Shown one piece after another: positions 45,183 through 55,988 of a stretch of 64,000 nucleotides of DNA. The notes beneath the pieces were generated by a model. That model was given only the letters and a program-made list of their open reading frames with translations. It was not told the DNA's origin and made no database searches. A program made the translations under genes and the position numbers. Origin of the DNA: Chrysemys picta bellii (Eukaryota; Chordata; Testudines; Emydidae); NCBI RefSeq assembly GCF_011386835.1, contig NC_088804.1, positions 37,931,549 to 37,995,548 on the forward strand, in the 5' to 3' direction. Every line of letters starts with the position of its first letter. The first letter of the stretch is position 1.

Positions 45183-45455
45183 AGGTCTACATGGGGATAA
45201 AAGCCTCACAGGATGACCACAGCTGGCCTAAATCAGCTGACTCAGGCTCATGGAGTTTGGGCTTCAGGGCTAAAAATTGTGGTGTAGACATGAAGGCTTG
45301 TGCTGGAACCTGAGATCTGGGACCTCCTCCCTCTCTGGATCCCAGAGCTTGGGCTGTAGCCTGAGTCCGAATGTCTACACAGCAATTTTTACCTCTGCAG
45401 CAAAAGCCCCATGACCCTGAGTCAGCCATGGGTTTTTTGATCCCCATGAAGGTAT
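45183..45455. mobile_element. Nested MITE, 'aggtctacatgggga' type
   Basis: The left end 'aggtctacatggggataaaa' and the right end 'ttgatccccatgaaggtata' are imperfect inverted repeats. Inside, 'ggctaaaaattgtggtgtag' and 'cagcaatttttacctctgca' are also inverted. A half copy is at 41,265. Confidence 0.6.
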
Positions 45456-45461
45456 ACCCCT

Positions 45462-45952
45462 AGGGTATAGCTACACTGCAATGTAAGCCCTGGGTTAGTA
45501 GAACTCAAGTTAGCAGCCCCTGGGTTTGTTAAACTAGGACTTGAGCATCTATACTCATTTAAAACACTACATTAGGAATTGATTAGGAATCCTGGGTCCC
45601 AATCTCCGGCTCCAGTGTCTACATGGCATTATGTGGGCCTGAGTCCAATCACCCATACCCCAGACTTCCTAGCACCCTCCCTAAATGTGGCCACTCTAGC
45701 CCTTTGTTCATGGTGTATAATGGGGCTCTTTTGGCAAACTGCCTGGGCACAAGTCCAGCGGGGCTTCGTCTACACTGCAAAGCAACAGATCTTGAACACT
45801 GGGTCCCAGCTTGACTCAGGCTCTGACCCTTCACCCCCATGGGGTCCTGGGACCCAGGGTTAGCATAATTTGTGTGTAGACAGAAGGGGTGGGGGTCAGT
45901 ATTGAGCCTGAGTTCAAACCCTGGACTTACACGGCAGTGTAGATACACCCAA
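45462..45952. mobile_element. Nested MITE, 'gggtatagctacactgc' type
   Basis: The left terminus GGGTATAGCTACACTGC and the complement of the right terminus, GGGTGTATCTACACTGC, match at 15 of 17. Internally 'ttcgtctacactgc' and 'tgtgtgtagacag' suggest further mosaicism. No protein is encoded. Confidence 0.6.
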
Positions 45953-46024
45953 AGTGCCTAACTTACTTCGGATAAGGGGACTTAAGTTCCTTAATTAGCC
46001 ATAGCCATTTTTGAAAATATTGCC

Positions 46025-46255
46025 CCTAATCTTCATTTAAAGACTCCAGGTGATAGAGATGTACCACTTCCCTTCATAATCTGTTCCAATGTTTAATTAC
46101 CCTTAGTATTAAAGAAGTGCATCTTATTTCCAGTTTGAATATTGCTGATTTCAACTTCCAGCCATCGGATGTTGCTAACCTTTGTTGGCTAGATTAAAAA
46201 GTCCTCTGGGATCAGACATCATCTCCCTGTGTAGACAGTTTCCCAGGGTACGTAT
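46025..46255 (-). mobile_element. CR1 3' end, right half
   Basis: 'cataatctgttccaatgttt', 'aattacccttagtattaaag', 'cttatttccagtttgaatat' and 'ttcaacttccagccatcgga' are successive parts of the CR1 complement, continuing the copy begun at 44,865. Confidence 0.75.
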
Positions 46256-49200
46256 TTGTGCACAAATATTATTATTGGTATTTTCTCTAAAAGCGTTTCA
46301 AAGACTTTTCTCAGGTTAAAAAGTTCCAATGACAAATTCTTCCATCATGGGCGTAATCCCTCCGCAATTGAAATCGGTGGCAAAATTCCAGCTGACATAA
46401 CTGGAAGCAGGATCGGATCTCATATAATGGTCTACTTTGTTTTACTGCTTTATTATTATTACCGGTGACTCCTGAACTACTGAGGGCTTATTCATGCTCC
46501 CTGCCGAAATTCTGTCCCTTCCTCTTTATTTTTTGCTTCTCTACCCTGTTCTAGGTTAAGCAAGCGAGATCCCAGCGCTGACAGTGCACTGTTAAGTGTT
46601 GCTTTTGGACTATCTCACACTTTATCAGATTGGATGGGACTATTGTATCTATTTGATGAAGCTGCAGTCGACCATTTCATAGACCCTGCTCTACTTTTAG
46701 CAGATTCTGAACTCTAATTATCAGACTATTTACTTTTATATTGATCTGGATGTGTATTTCCTGGGAAATCTTTGTGTCTGGAATGTTATATTACCTTGAC
46801 ACATGACCCCATGCATCATGCTTTCTGCACAGATTTGGAAAGAGTCTCTTTTAGGCTTTGGTTGGCCTGTGTAATAAGAAACTAGCACAGTCCAGGAAGT
46901 GAAAAAGGAAAGATGCCAAATTTGATTGCAAACTGTATGTAGCAGCAAATGCAGAGTGGTGTGCTTTTCAGTTCTGCTGGCATCTCTTTTCACAAACTTT
47001 AACTAGGGATGGTAAAAGGGGGGGTTGCTTTTTGGTCAACATTTTAAATTGTTGTCAAAATCCATAATATTTTGACCAACATTATTGTTAATGTATAAAA
47101 TAAACATGTGTGAAAACACTGCATAACCCGTGGCAGCCTCTTAAAACAATGATCCTTTAAAAAGCTGGAATAAAATGGCTTCCCCGTTTCTGCTTCTAAA
47201 AAAAACCAACGACATAGGTCTACATTCATGCAGGGTGTATACCAACTTCTTTTGGTGTACACCTTAGTATGGAGCTCTGACCATGCAAACTACATCAGTA
47301 GCCATTTCCCTGCATTGGAGGAGAGGAAACAGTAGGAGGCACTGACCAAAATAGAGAATCAGAATACCTGAAGAAATGCCCAAACCATCTTTTGAGGAGC
47401 AAAGGTACTATTCAACATGAGTAAGGATGGCAGAATATGGACTTCAGGGACCTCACATGTGGCTGAAGTTAACAGATGCAAGAGAGAAAAGCAAAATAAT
47501 AATGTAGTAAAATCCTCTAACACTAATGGGGCAGCCCTGGAATGGCAGGGGAGCAGCAGGGAAACTGGCCAATGAGTTGGTCCATAGTAGAAAGACCTCG
47601 GAAGGAATAGCCTTTGATGGAAAATCCACATGAGACCTTTCAATACCTTAGCAAACAAAGGCAGCAAAGACTGGCTTTAGGTTTTTTAGTTTCTGATATA
47701 GCTATCTATGTATTCTAGGGTTGTGAACTGCGGCCCATCACCAAAGTATCTGAGTGCCTTCCATGTAATACAGATTGGCAACGGTGAAGTACCAAGTGGA
47801 CCTCACAGTCTCTGGCTCTTCTTCCTTTTCAAGTTACAGGAAGCTCTGTTTGGGGTAGGGTATCTTGCTGATGCTGTGAATGCTGTTCCGGTTATGGTGG
47901 GAAAGTTTTATCAAAAAGGTTTTGCAGCATTTTGTAAAAGTGGACAGACCCTGGATTTGTCTAATATTCTTCAGCAGTTATATTAAGTGACATACTAGTG
48001 GCAATATAGCTAGAGATTGGTGAACCCCACCCCTTACCCATCATCCAAAATTAACACCAATCAAAACCAAACTTTATTGGACGTTCAATCATGTTCCACT
48101 TTTTTTTTCACACAGCTCGGCACTTCAGACTCCCAGCTAAGACTGAAAGCACCAAAATGCCATAAGAAAGGCCCAGAAATACTGTTTGAGGAATAAAGTA
48201 CTACTCACCAGGAATAAGAGGGGCAAAATGTGACCTTTAATGACTATATCCTGCAGCAAGCAAAACTCGTCTTTCTGTCTCCATCTTTCCTCTGCTGCGA
48301 TGCACCGGTTTCATTCTTCGTAAGCAAAGAGTACGTTCTACTTCCAGAATCCACATTTGCTGAAAAGATTTGCTTTTAATTGAAGTGCTAGCAAAAACAC
48401 TGATTTCACCAGCATTCATTTGTTAACATATGCAGTTTAATTATTTGTAAAGAATATTCCAAAATAGGGCCCTGATTCTATATGGACTTCAGTCGGACGA
48501 CTCACAGTGCATTAAGTTAAGCATGTAAATAAGTCTTTACTGAATTAAAATGTAAGAAACAGCATAAATCTTTGGTGCCTCTTTGCTCTGATCATTAAGA
48601 TGATTTCCATGTCTCATATATACCAGTGATTGAATCTTTAGACAAACACCACCACACCAATGTGCCCCGGCACCATCACCTGTCTGTGTATGTATTTTTT
48701 CCTGAACCTATGAATTACAGTTAGCACTACCCAAATCTTTATAGTTTTTTGTGCTTCTTAAAAATGCCTTAGCATGCACATTTCTCCACTTCTATTTGTT
48801 TTTCAGTAAGAATAAGTGAAGGGAGGGAGAGAGATGGCCTTTGGGCTTCTCATTTGTTTCACCACGGTTGGAGATGAAGGCAAATGTGAGATGACACTGT
48901 TCAATAAGGGAGCCACAGAATGTCCAACTATTGACCATGTTGTCAGTCTTTACAAGGCCAAAAATGAGGGCATGGAAAATCATTAGATTTCCGTGTGTGC
49001 AGTAGCAGTACATTTACTGATATAATTCCCATCTAAGTCCACCCACACATTATACTGTGCCTGCATAAATGGGAATTGATCCACACTAAGTCAGTGCTTT
49101 TGAGGTTTGTACGAGTTTTCTTTTACTGCCGATACAACACAACGTTTAGATAGCCTGAATTTGTAGAGGGTCAATGATTTTATCCAGTGTCTCAAACAAA

Positions 49201-49557
49201 GCAGGATTGGATTGGAGACCTCCAGAACTCAGGTGTTGTAAGAAGAGATGCTGTTGACTCAGCAGGGGGCGTTCTTATCTGAGAAACCCTTGACGTTCAA
49301 GGGTTTTGTATTTCATTTCAAATTTGCAGACATGGTTCAATTTCAACAACAACAACAAATACACTCATGTTAATCTCCCTAAAAAGACATTCGACTGAAG
49401 AAAAACAAAAATTCATACTAGTTTTAAGTGAAAATCTCAACTTTAAAAAAAAATTGAAATTCATCCGGCTGATTTTCTTTTCACATTAGAGCATGCAAAA
49501 ATGTCAATGTTTCCACATTTAGAGCCAAATCAGCTATTTCACAACGAGATTTGTATA
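46256..49557. other. Mostly unique sequence
   Basis: About 46,985-47,100 has 'tttttggtcaacattttaaa' and 'aatattttgaccaacatta', an inverted AT-rich MITE remnant. About 46,340-46,430 is short repeat debris. Frames such as 47,708-47,986 (92 codons) have no domain. No gene. Confidence 0.45.
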
Positions 49558-49565
49558 GTGTATAG

Positions 49566-49889
49566 CAGCAGTTCTCAACCAGGAGTCCAGGTCTGCAAGC
49601 AAGGCCAGCATTAGATTCACTGGGGCCCAGGGCAGAAAGCCAAAGCCCCACCACATGGAGCTGAAGCCCGGGGCTCCATGCCCCGCTACCCAGGGCTGAA
49701 GCCAACGCCTGAGCAATTTAGTTTTGCTGGGCCCCCCGTGGCACAGGGCCCCGACCAATCACCTGCTTGCTACCCCCTAACACCAGCGCTGGCTTTTATA
49801 TGTAGAAAAACAGTTGTGGAACAAGTGGGGCCTGGAATTTTTAGAGCATGTTGAAGGGGCCTCAGAAAGAAAAAGGTTGAGAACCCCTG
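49566..49889. mobile_element. hAT MITE, family B
   Basis: The termini CAGCAGTTCTCAACC and GGTTGAGAACCCCTG are inverted repeats, flanked by a perfect 8 bp duplication 'gtgtatag' (49,558-49,565 and 49,890-49,897). The body is 324 bp with 'gggctccatgccccgc' and 'tgctgggccccccgtggcac'. Non-coding. Confidence 0.92.
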
Positions 49890-49897
49890 GTGTATAG

Positions 49898-50480
49898 GAA
49901 TTGTGCAGTATCCCTTTAAATGCTTTGTGATCATACCACTGAGCCTTATGTCCCTGTGTCAACTTCGACTGGCCCTACCATTATCAAGCAGAAGGATGTT
50001 GCTGATACAGCTACATTAGAAAGTAAATCCACTGTTCCAGATGCTGCTAGGATGCCTAGAAGTTATCCAGAGAGAAGTCATAATCCATCTCTCAGACTAA
50101 ACTTGTAGCACGTTGTACTTTTAATGAGTAATGCATTTATAAGTTTTTAATGTCCTTTTGCATTTAAAGGGGAGGAGAATGTAGTATATAGAAATTCATT
50201 GTATCCTTTAAGTAATTTGTGAATCCTTTAGCAGGGCTTACTCTGTTCTATGTTTAGAAACCTGCCAAAGCTGCAGTCTGTATATATAACTAGAACCTGT
50301 ATGTTCTGTATAGTTAGTAAACACAGTTATTTGACCATTGTGTGGTCCCTTCATATTATGTTTGTTGCATGAAAAGCAAAAGACATAGCTTAGAAAAAAA
50401 CTGCTGATTAACCCCAGGTGAATAATGGATTTTTTTGTTCTCTGGCAATTCCAAAAAGAGAGAGAGAATATGGAAAAACT
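49898..50480. other. Unique sequence
   Basis: No recognised gene or repeat. Confidence 0.4.
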
Positions 50481-50716
50481 AAACCTTTCATTTCAATTTC
50501 AAGCATTTTAAATGTTTTCAAAACAATAAATGAAAACATTTCACTTCAAAAATGTCAAATGAAACGTTTTGATTTGTTCAGAAGTTTTGATTTCTCCCCC
50601 CTCCCCCGAAAATGAACAATTCAGCAAAAGTGAAATAAATTCATGAAACATTTCAGTGTCACCAAATCGGCATTTTTCACTGAAAAATGTTTCAGCCAAA
50701 AATTACGCCCAGAACT
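50481..50716. repeat. AT-rich MITE-like piece
   Basis: Repeated 'gaaaacatttcac', 'gaaacgttttgat', 'tgaaacatttcagtg' and 'ctgaaaaatgtttcagcc' fold on each other. It ends with 'aattacgcccagaactac', resembling a terminus of the AT-rich MITE family. Confidence 0.4.
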
Positions 50717-50787
50717 ACTGGTGATCCAATTTTTGGTGATATGTTCCACTTATTTGTCATTTGAGTACAATTGCTATTACATGTTAG

Positions 50788-50942
50788 TGGTTAAAATACT
50801 AGTTGACCATAATTAGTGTGTTTGCACTCTGTTTGCACCACAGACTATCCAGAATGTAGAGACTCTGGGAACCTAGACATTTAGCTTCATCCAGTTAGGT
50901 GCTCCAAAAAAGGGGTGGGGCTGGCTGGGTACAGAAACATTG
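50788..50942 (+). repeat. Duplicated segment, copy 1
   Basis: 'tggttaaaatactagttgac' through 'gggaacctagacatttagct' to 'ggggctggctgggtacagaa' recurs at 54,181-54,316 with few substitutions and one deletion of about 20 bases. The identity of the family is unknown to me. Confidence 0.75.
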
Positions 50943-51309
50943 TTTTTGTGAGTTCTGCTGCAGCCTGCATGGATGGGGACATGTCTAGAGTAAAGACTTT
51001 ATCTAAACAAATCTCTATTAGCCATCATAAGCTCATTGCCTGATGTAGGAAGGCCAAGAAATGGACCCTTCCAAGTTACAGGAGCCATTTCTCATCGTTC
51101 AAAATTAATCCACCAAAAGCTACCACCAAAATGACTCTGTCACCCACGTAGTGGTTGTTCCTTTTGGGCATAATCTCAGACTTTCTTATTTTATTTTATT
51201 GTGTGTTTATTTGTTTTTTAATTTGGCATATGTGGGGAAACAAGTCCATTATCTCTGACTTTGGAAGTGCATACAAGACAATATGAATTCTGTGTGCAGG
51301 CTAGAAACC
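50943..51309. other. Unique sequence
   Basis: A T-rich patch at 51,182-51,222; otherwise nothing recognised. Confidence 0.4.
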
Positions 51310-51537
51310 TAAACCTAAGCCTGGACACCAGAAACTCCTGACTTGTAGTCCTGACTATGATACCGACTTACCTTGTGGCCTCGGATAAGTCACTTCATCT
51401 CCCTGTGCCTCAGTTTCCCCATCTACAAACTGGAAATGATTATACTTGTCCACCTCAGAGAAGTATTGTAAGAATTAAGGTGTATGTTTTGAAATGCTTG
51501 GAGGTGATAGCAAACACAAAGGATTATTACCAATAAA
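51310..51537 (+). mobile_element. MIR/CORE-like SINE
   Basis: 'cttgtggcctcggataagtc', 'acttcatctccctgtgcctc', 'agtttccccatctacaaact' and, near the 3' end, 'gttttgaaatgcttggaggt' is the classic MIR/CORE SINE order in plus orientation. The tRNA-like head is decayed. A hAT MITE follows ten bases later. Confidence 0.75.
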
Positions 51538-51547
51538 CTATTTGGAG

Positions 51548-51881
51548 CAGGGGTTGGCAACGTTTGGCACACGGCTCACCAGGGTAAGCACCCTGGCGGG
51601 CCGGGCCAGTTTATTTACCTGCTGACTCGGCAGGTTCAGCCGATTGCGGCCCCCACTGGCCGCAGTTCGCCGTCCCAGGCCAATGGGGGCGGCGGGAAGC
51701 GGCGCGGATGAGGGATGAGTTGGCCGCGGCTTCCCGCCGCCCCCATTGGCTCGGGACGGCGAACCACGGCCAGTGGGGCCCGCAATCGGCCGAACCTGCC
51801 GCGTCAGCAGGTAAATAAACTGGCCCGGCCCGCTAGGGTGCTTACCCTGGCGAGCCGCGTGCCAAACGTTGCCGACCCCTG
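51548..51881. mobile_element. hAT MITE, family A copy 2
   Basis: The ends are CAGGGGTTGGCAACGTTTGG and CCAAACGTTGCCGACCCCTG. A perfect 8 bp duplication 'atttggag' flanks it (51,540-51,547 and 51,882-51,889). At 334 bp it is the same length as copy 1. GC-rich and palindromic; the 125-codon frame across it is an artefact. Confidence 0.93.
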
Positions 51882-51887
51882 ATTTGG

Positions 51888-51963
51888 AGCTTGATCCAAT
51901 GCTGATGAACATCAAGGGAAGATGGTCTATTTACTTCAATGGGCGTTGGATCAGACTCCTGGT
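51888..51963. repeat. Short palindromic dispersed repeat
   Basis: 'gcttgatccaatgctgatga' and 'tcaatgggcgttggatcaga' are inverted around 'atttacttcaatggg'. Related to 57,348-57,421 and 62,101-62,164. Confidence 0.45.
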
Positions 51964-53303
51964 TTTTTTCGTCTGCATACAGTTGACTAGCAGTAGGTTT
52001 TCTATCAATCCAATCTCAGAATATTACTTCATCCATCTTGTGTCTCTAATACCTTGGAACCGATCCGGCTACAACTACATTGCATGCTATGTCTTACCAT
52101 CTACGGCAAAGCGTTAGCACAATCTGTACACAGATGGCCACTCCCACCCCTAAGGAACACTCCCTCCCTCCCCTTTGTATAAAGAAAAGAAAACAGTGGG
52201 AACTGAATGAAAGTACAAATACAGAAACCTTTGAAGTGTCTTGTTAATCCCTCCGGTTCCCTCAGGACATAAGACACAGGTTCATAAAGTGACACCTGCC
52301 TCCCGGGTGGATGTGTGTTGTGTAGCTCATGTTTTTTGCTGATGCTTCAGCTGCGCCAGCAAACAAGCCAGTGCGTGGGTGGAATTGGTTAATAATAATT
52401 AACACTAATGCTGTGTGCATAAGTAGCCAGCACACCCATTTATCGTGTTCAGGCGGGCAGCCCCTTTTCCCCACTTTGGCAGGGGAATTTCATAAACATT
52501 ACACCCCTTTCACTGGCTGCCTTTGACACACAAACAGGGGTCAATAACAATTACAGACCCAGTCTTGCTATTTAGGTATGGCCAAGCCTTGGAGGTGACC
52601 GGGGCGTATGCCCACTGCTACAGGGTTGTAGCGTCATGCCTGGCTACCTGTGGTGGTTGGTGCATTGAAGGGCACCATGGCTTTACCTCTTCTCTGCCCC
52701 TTCCCACGCCCTGCAGGGGGATGCGTGGAAGATGCAATCCAGAAAGCACAGGGCCTATTGCTGTGCCTACCTGCTGTAGGAAAGGTGCTCCCTGCACCTT
52801 CTCCCTTCCCCTCCCCCAGCACATGGCCAGAACATCCTGCCCCAATCTGTTAACACAGCGCTTAACGCTGGGGATGTCAATGTGGAGATTTGTTAATAAC
52901 CCAATTAAACAGTTCATCCAGCTATGAAAAATCAAGTGCAAAAGAATGGCGTGTGTTTCTTTACTGATCAGTGTAGTCTCAGATAGTGTTGCTCCATGTT
53001 ACTGCATGTAAAATTATGTTCTTGTGGTTTACAGAGGTTAAGCACAATGCAATAAAAATATGATGATCGGAGGCAAATGCAGTATGCGGTAATTAAGGAT
53101 TAACACCTAGTTGTTTCTTTGCATATTTTTTTTCCTTTTGGATCCGTATAGGGGCTGTCTTCTAGCGAAGGGTTTGATTGGATTTATTGAATTACATATG
53201 GCAGGGGATCCTCTGAACTTTTCCTGTGTCTGATCTGCTAGACGGCAGAGAAGAAGGCCTGGGGATCTTTAATAACGAATTCTGCCCTTCACACCAGAAG
53301 GGG
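51964..53303. other. Unique sequence
   Basis: No gene recognised. A GC-richer patch at 52,580-52,860 has open frames on both strands (up to 134 codons) without motifs; it might be an unrecognised repeat. Confidence 0.4.
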
Positions 53304-54011
53304 CAGGGATGGGCAAACTTTTTGTCCTGAGGGCCACATTGGGGTGGCAAAACTGTATGGAGGGCCAGGTAGGGAAGGCTATGCCTCCCCAAACAGCCTG
53401 GTTCCTGCCCCCTATCCACCCCCTCCCACTTCCAGCCCCCTGACTGCCCCCCTCAGAATCCCTGACTCACCCAACCCCCCCCCGGCTCCTTGTCCCCTGA
53501 CTGCCCCGACCCCTATCCACACCCCCACCCCCTGACTGCCCCCCTCAGAACACTCGACCCATCCAACCCCCCCGGCTCCTTGTCCCCTGACTGCTCTGAC
53601 CCCTATCCACACTCCCACCCTCTGACAGGCCCCCCGGGACTCCCACACCTATCCAACCCCACCAGTTCCCCATCCCCTGACCCCAGAACCTCCGCCCCAT
53701 TCAACCGCTCCCTGTCCCCTGACTGTCCTCCGGAACCTCCCGCCCCTTATCCACTCCCCATCCGGCCCCCTTACCATGCCGCTCAGAGCAGCATGTCTGG
53801 CAGCCGCACTACCCAGCCGGAGCCAGACACGCTGCCGCTCTGCTTGGCAGGAGCGCGCAACCTTGCTGCCCATACCGCGGCGTGGCTGTGGGGAAGAGGG
53901 GACAGCGAGGGAGGGGCCGGGGACTAGCCTTCCTGGCTGGGAGCTCAAGGGCCGTGCAGGACGGTCCCGCAGGCCGGATGTGGCCCGCGGGCCGTAGTTT
54001 GCCCACCTCTG
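53304..54011. mobile_element. hAT-like MITE, family E, with internal tandem repeat
   Basis: The left end CAGGGATGGGCAAACTTTTTG and the right end GTAGTTTGCCCACCTCTG are inverted repeats, next to 'ggccacattggggtggc' and 'ggatgtggcccgcgggccgt'. I see no matching 8 bp flanks. The interior (about 53,400-53,760) is a C-rich imperfect tandem array with a period near 90-92 bases. Stop-poor C-rich sequence gives long frames on both strands; none is a gene. Confidence 0.8.
53436..53690. repeat. Minisatellite-like tandem array, ~90 bp period
   Basis: 'cctgactgcccccctcagaa' recurs at about 53,439 and 53,531, and 'ccttgtcccctgactgc' at about 53,488 and 53,578. That gives about 2.5-3 units, with a diverged third. 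Confidence 0.7.
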
Positions 54012-54180
54012 ACCTACAGTGAAATTCATCCCTGTGCAAAGGGCAAAATAAACCTGTGCACTATCAAAGTCCTCCATAAGCTCAATTTTGAAGGTTTAAA
54101 TGGGATGTCAGTGGTACATGGTCTTTGTCATACCCTGTGCACAGAGGTGATTTTCCCCCTAAAGACTGTTTATTCCCAAC
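54012..54180. other. Unique sequence
   Basis: No feature recognised. Confidence 0.4.
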
Positions 54181-54316
54181 TGGTTAAAATACTAGTTTAC
54201 CATAATTAGTGTGTTTGCTCTCTTCACCACAGAGACCCTGGGAACCTAGACATTTAGCTTCATCCAGTTAGGTGCTCCAAAAATGGGGTGGGGCTGGCTG
54301 GGTCCAGAAAGATTGT
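54181..54316 (+). repeat. Duplicated segment, copy 2
   Basis: Near-identical to 50,788-50,942 ('cataattagtgtgtttgc', 'gggaacctagacatttagct', 'gggtggggctggctggg'), missing about 20 bases around 'caccacag'. Sequences outside do not match, so the block is discrete. Confidence 0.75.
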
Positions 54317-54445
54317 TGATTTCCCCCTCCCCTCCCTTTTAGGAGAGAGGGATTTTATTTTTCTAAAGCAAAAGTGAGATTCCCTCAATGCACCCTTCAT
54401 AAAATTAACAAAAATGTTTTTCAAAACTTTTTAAAATATCTAGCA

Positions 54446-54770
54446 CAGGGGTCGGCAACATTTGGCACGCGGCTCGCCAGGGTAAGCACCCTGGCGGGCC
54501 GGGCCAGTTTATTTACCTGCTGACGCAGCAGATTCGGCCGATCGCGGCCCCCACTGGCCGCGGTTCACCGTCCCAGGCCAATGGGGGCGGCGGCCAGCAC
54601 ATCCCTCGCCCGTGCCGCTTCTCGCCGCCCCCATTGGCCCAGGACAGCGAACCGCGGCCAGTGGGGGCCCGCGATTGGCCGAACCTGCCGTGTCAGCAGA
54701 TAAATAAATTGGCCCGGCCCGCTAGGGTGCTTACCCTGGCGAGCCGCGTGCCAAACGTTGCCGACCCCTG
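54446..54770. mobile_element. hAT MITE, family A copy 3
   Basis: The ends are CAGGGGTCGGCAACATTTGG and CCAAACGTTGCCGACCCCTG, with a perfect 8 bp duplication 'atctagca' (54,438-54,445 and 54,771-54,778). At 325 bp it is slightly shorter than the other copies because of a deletion near the centre. Confidence 0.94.
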
Positions 54771-54778
54771 ATCTAGCA

Positions 54779-55308
54779 GATAAAACTTCTCTGTGTTCTA
54801 AACTGAAGGTTCTGGGCCAGATGCTCCACTGGTGTAAATCAGTGTAGCTCAACTGAATGCAAGGACCTGGAGTTCAAGGATTGGGTTGAGGATCTGGCCG
54901 AAGAATGTAATAGCTCCGTATGCTGAAAATAAAGCAGAGGTTTGTTGTCCTGCACTGCTGTGCCAAAGGGAGATATTAAATAGCTATGGTTATGTTACTA
55001 ATGTGTGAAAGGTCCCATCAAAACTGAACTGTGTGAGAATTAAGAGCTCTTGTTATAAGATTAGGATTAATGGCAAGATCAAAAAAATTAAACAAACAGG
55101 GATTTTAGGGAGGCTGCTTCATGTGAAAATCCGTTCCAGCAAGTTCTTGTCAAATACAGAGTACTTATTTTAAAAAAGCTTCTATTTGTTTGTACATATG
55201 CTTCAAAGTGGCCTGATTTCTGTATCCCAAGGATCCCTTCACCACGGCCGCAAGTGGAAAGTCTTAACAAACATCTCATCATAAGCTGCTTTGTCAGTGC
55301 TGACTCAT
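54779..55308. other. Unique sequence with one short repeat
   Basis: About 54,815-54,900 ('gggccagatgctccactggt' to 'ttgaggatctggcc') is a palindromic short repeat. The rest is not recognised. Confidence 0.45.
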
Positions 55309-55498
55309 GTGGTGTGATGACTAACGCACAAGCCTGAGCTCCAGAAGCTTGTGGGGTCAGTTCTGCTCTCTGAGGCTCAGCGTCTCCATTCATAAAACAG
55401 AGAGGATGGTAATGCTTACCTGCCGCACAGGGTTGCTTGTGAGGCTGACCTTGTTCATGTTTGTAAAGTGAGCTGAGATCCTTTGGTGAGAGGACTTC
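55309..55498 (+). mobile_element. tRNA-derived SINE
   Basis: The tRNA-like head 'gtggtgtgatgactaacgca' and 'caagcctgagctccagaag' lead to 'tctgaggctcagcgtctcca', 'ttcataaaacagagaggat', 'cacagggttgcttgtgaggc' and 'tttgtaaagtgagctgagat'. This keeps the 5' to 3' order of the window's SINEs in plus orientation. Confidence 0.7.
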
Positions 55499-55824
55499 CC
55501 CCCGCCCCTCAGTCTGCAAAGCGAGCTTTCCGTTTCTTCCTGTTGCTGGCAGACAGTATTCTGGTGTTGGCTACCATTGATAGGAAGTGAGTGAGAGCGG
55601 GGTGTCTGTAATTTATCATATGTATCTATTTGTATATGTCAGTTTGTGCCACACGTGTTCAAAATGCACTGTCTGAATTTGATTTGGATTGCAAATTCTC
55701 TGAGCAGGAACTGCTTCTTCCACTGTGGACCCGATCCTATGTGATGCTGGGCACCTGCTTCTCAGCTATATGGTCAGATGCAATCTCTTCCAAACCAAAG
55801 GAATTGAAAGTCAGGTTGTATGGC
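55499..55824. other. Unique sequence
   Basis: Nothing recognised. Confidence 0.4.
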
Positions 55825-55988
55825 CCCAATTCAAGAAAGCATCCCTACTTTGGAAAGCATGTAAGTATGTGCTTAAGTCCAATTGACGCCAATAAAGTTG
55901 AAGATTTAAAGTTAATATTAAACAGATGCTTAAGGGCTGTCCTGGATAGGTATTGACTTCGGCACGTCCTTAAGTGATTTCTTGAATT
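55825..55988. mobile_element. Palindromic short repeat, copy 4
   Basis: 'ccccaattcaagaaagcatc' and 'gtgatttcttgaattggg' are inverted ends, with 'agtatgtgcttaagtcc' and 'ggcacgtccttaag' inside. This is the best-preserved copy of the 'cttaagcacatg' family here. Confidence 0.6.

Larger units (their letters stand above)
45030..46024. mobile_element. MITE containing further MITEs
   Basis: The outer ends 'aaaattttcaaagcacctaa' and 'ccatttttgaaaatattgcc' are inverted and belong to the 'ttttcaaaagcacc' family seen at 40,575. Between them lie two more elements with 'tctacac'-type ends (45,183-45,455 and 45,462-45,952). Removing these leaves a short palindrome with 'cctaaatctcagtgggattc' and 'gggacttaagttcc'. 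Open frames here are incidental. Confidence 0.55.

Noticed and set aside
47708..47986. 92-codon hydrophobic frame, considered as a small membrane protein
   Set aside because: No recognisable family, no promoter or exon signals; the AT-rich region produces such frames by chance.
52618..52941. Overlapping frames of 107-134 codons on both strands
   Set aside because: No motif, equal openness on both strands, and no sign of splice-bounded exons.
53436..53690. Possible CRISPR array
   Set aside because: Repeats are long, imperfect and contiguous without spacers, in a eukaryotic genome and inside a MITE.
53412..54077. Pro-, Ser- and Gly-rich frames up to 145 codons
   Set aside because: Translation of a C-rich minisatellite in a MITE.
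50788..54770. Segmental duplication carrying both the 150 bp block and a family A MITE
   Set aside because: The MITEs have different 8 bp duplications and different distances from the block, so only the block is shared.
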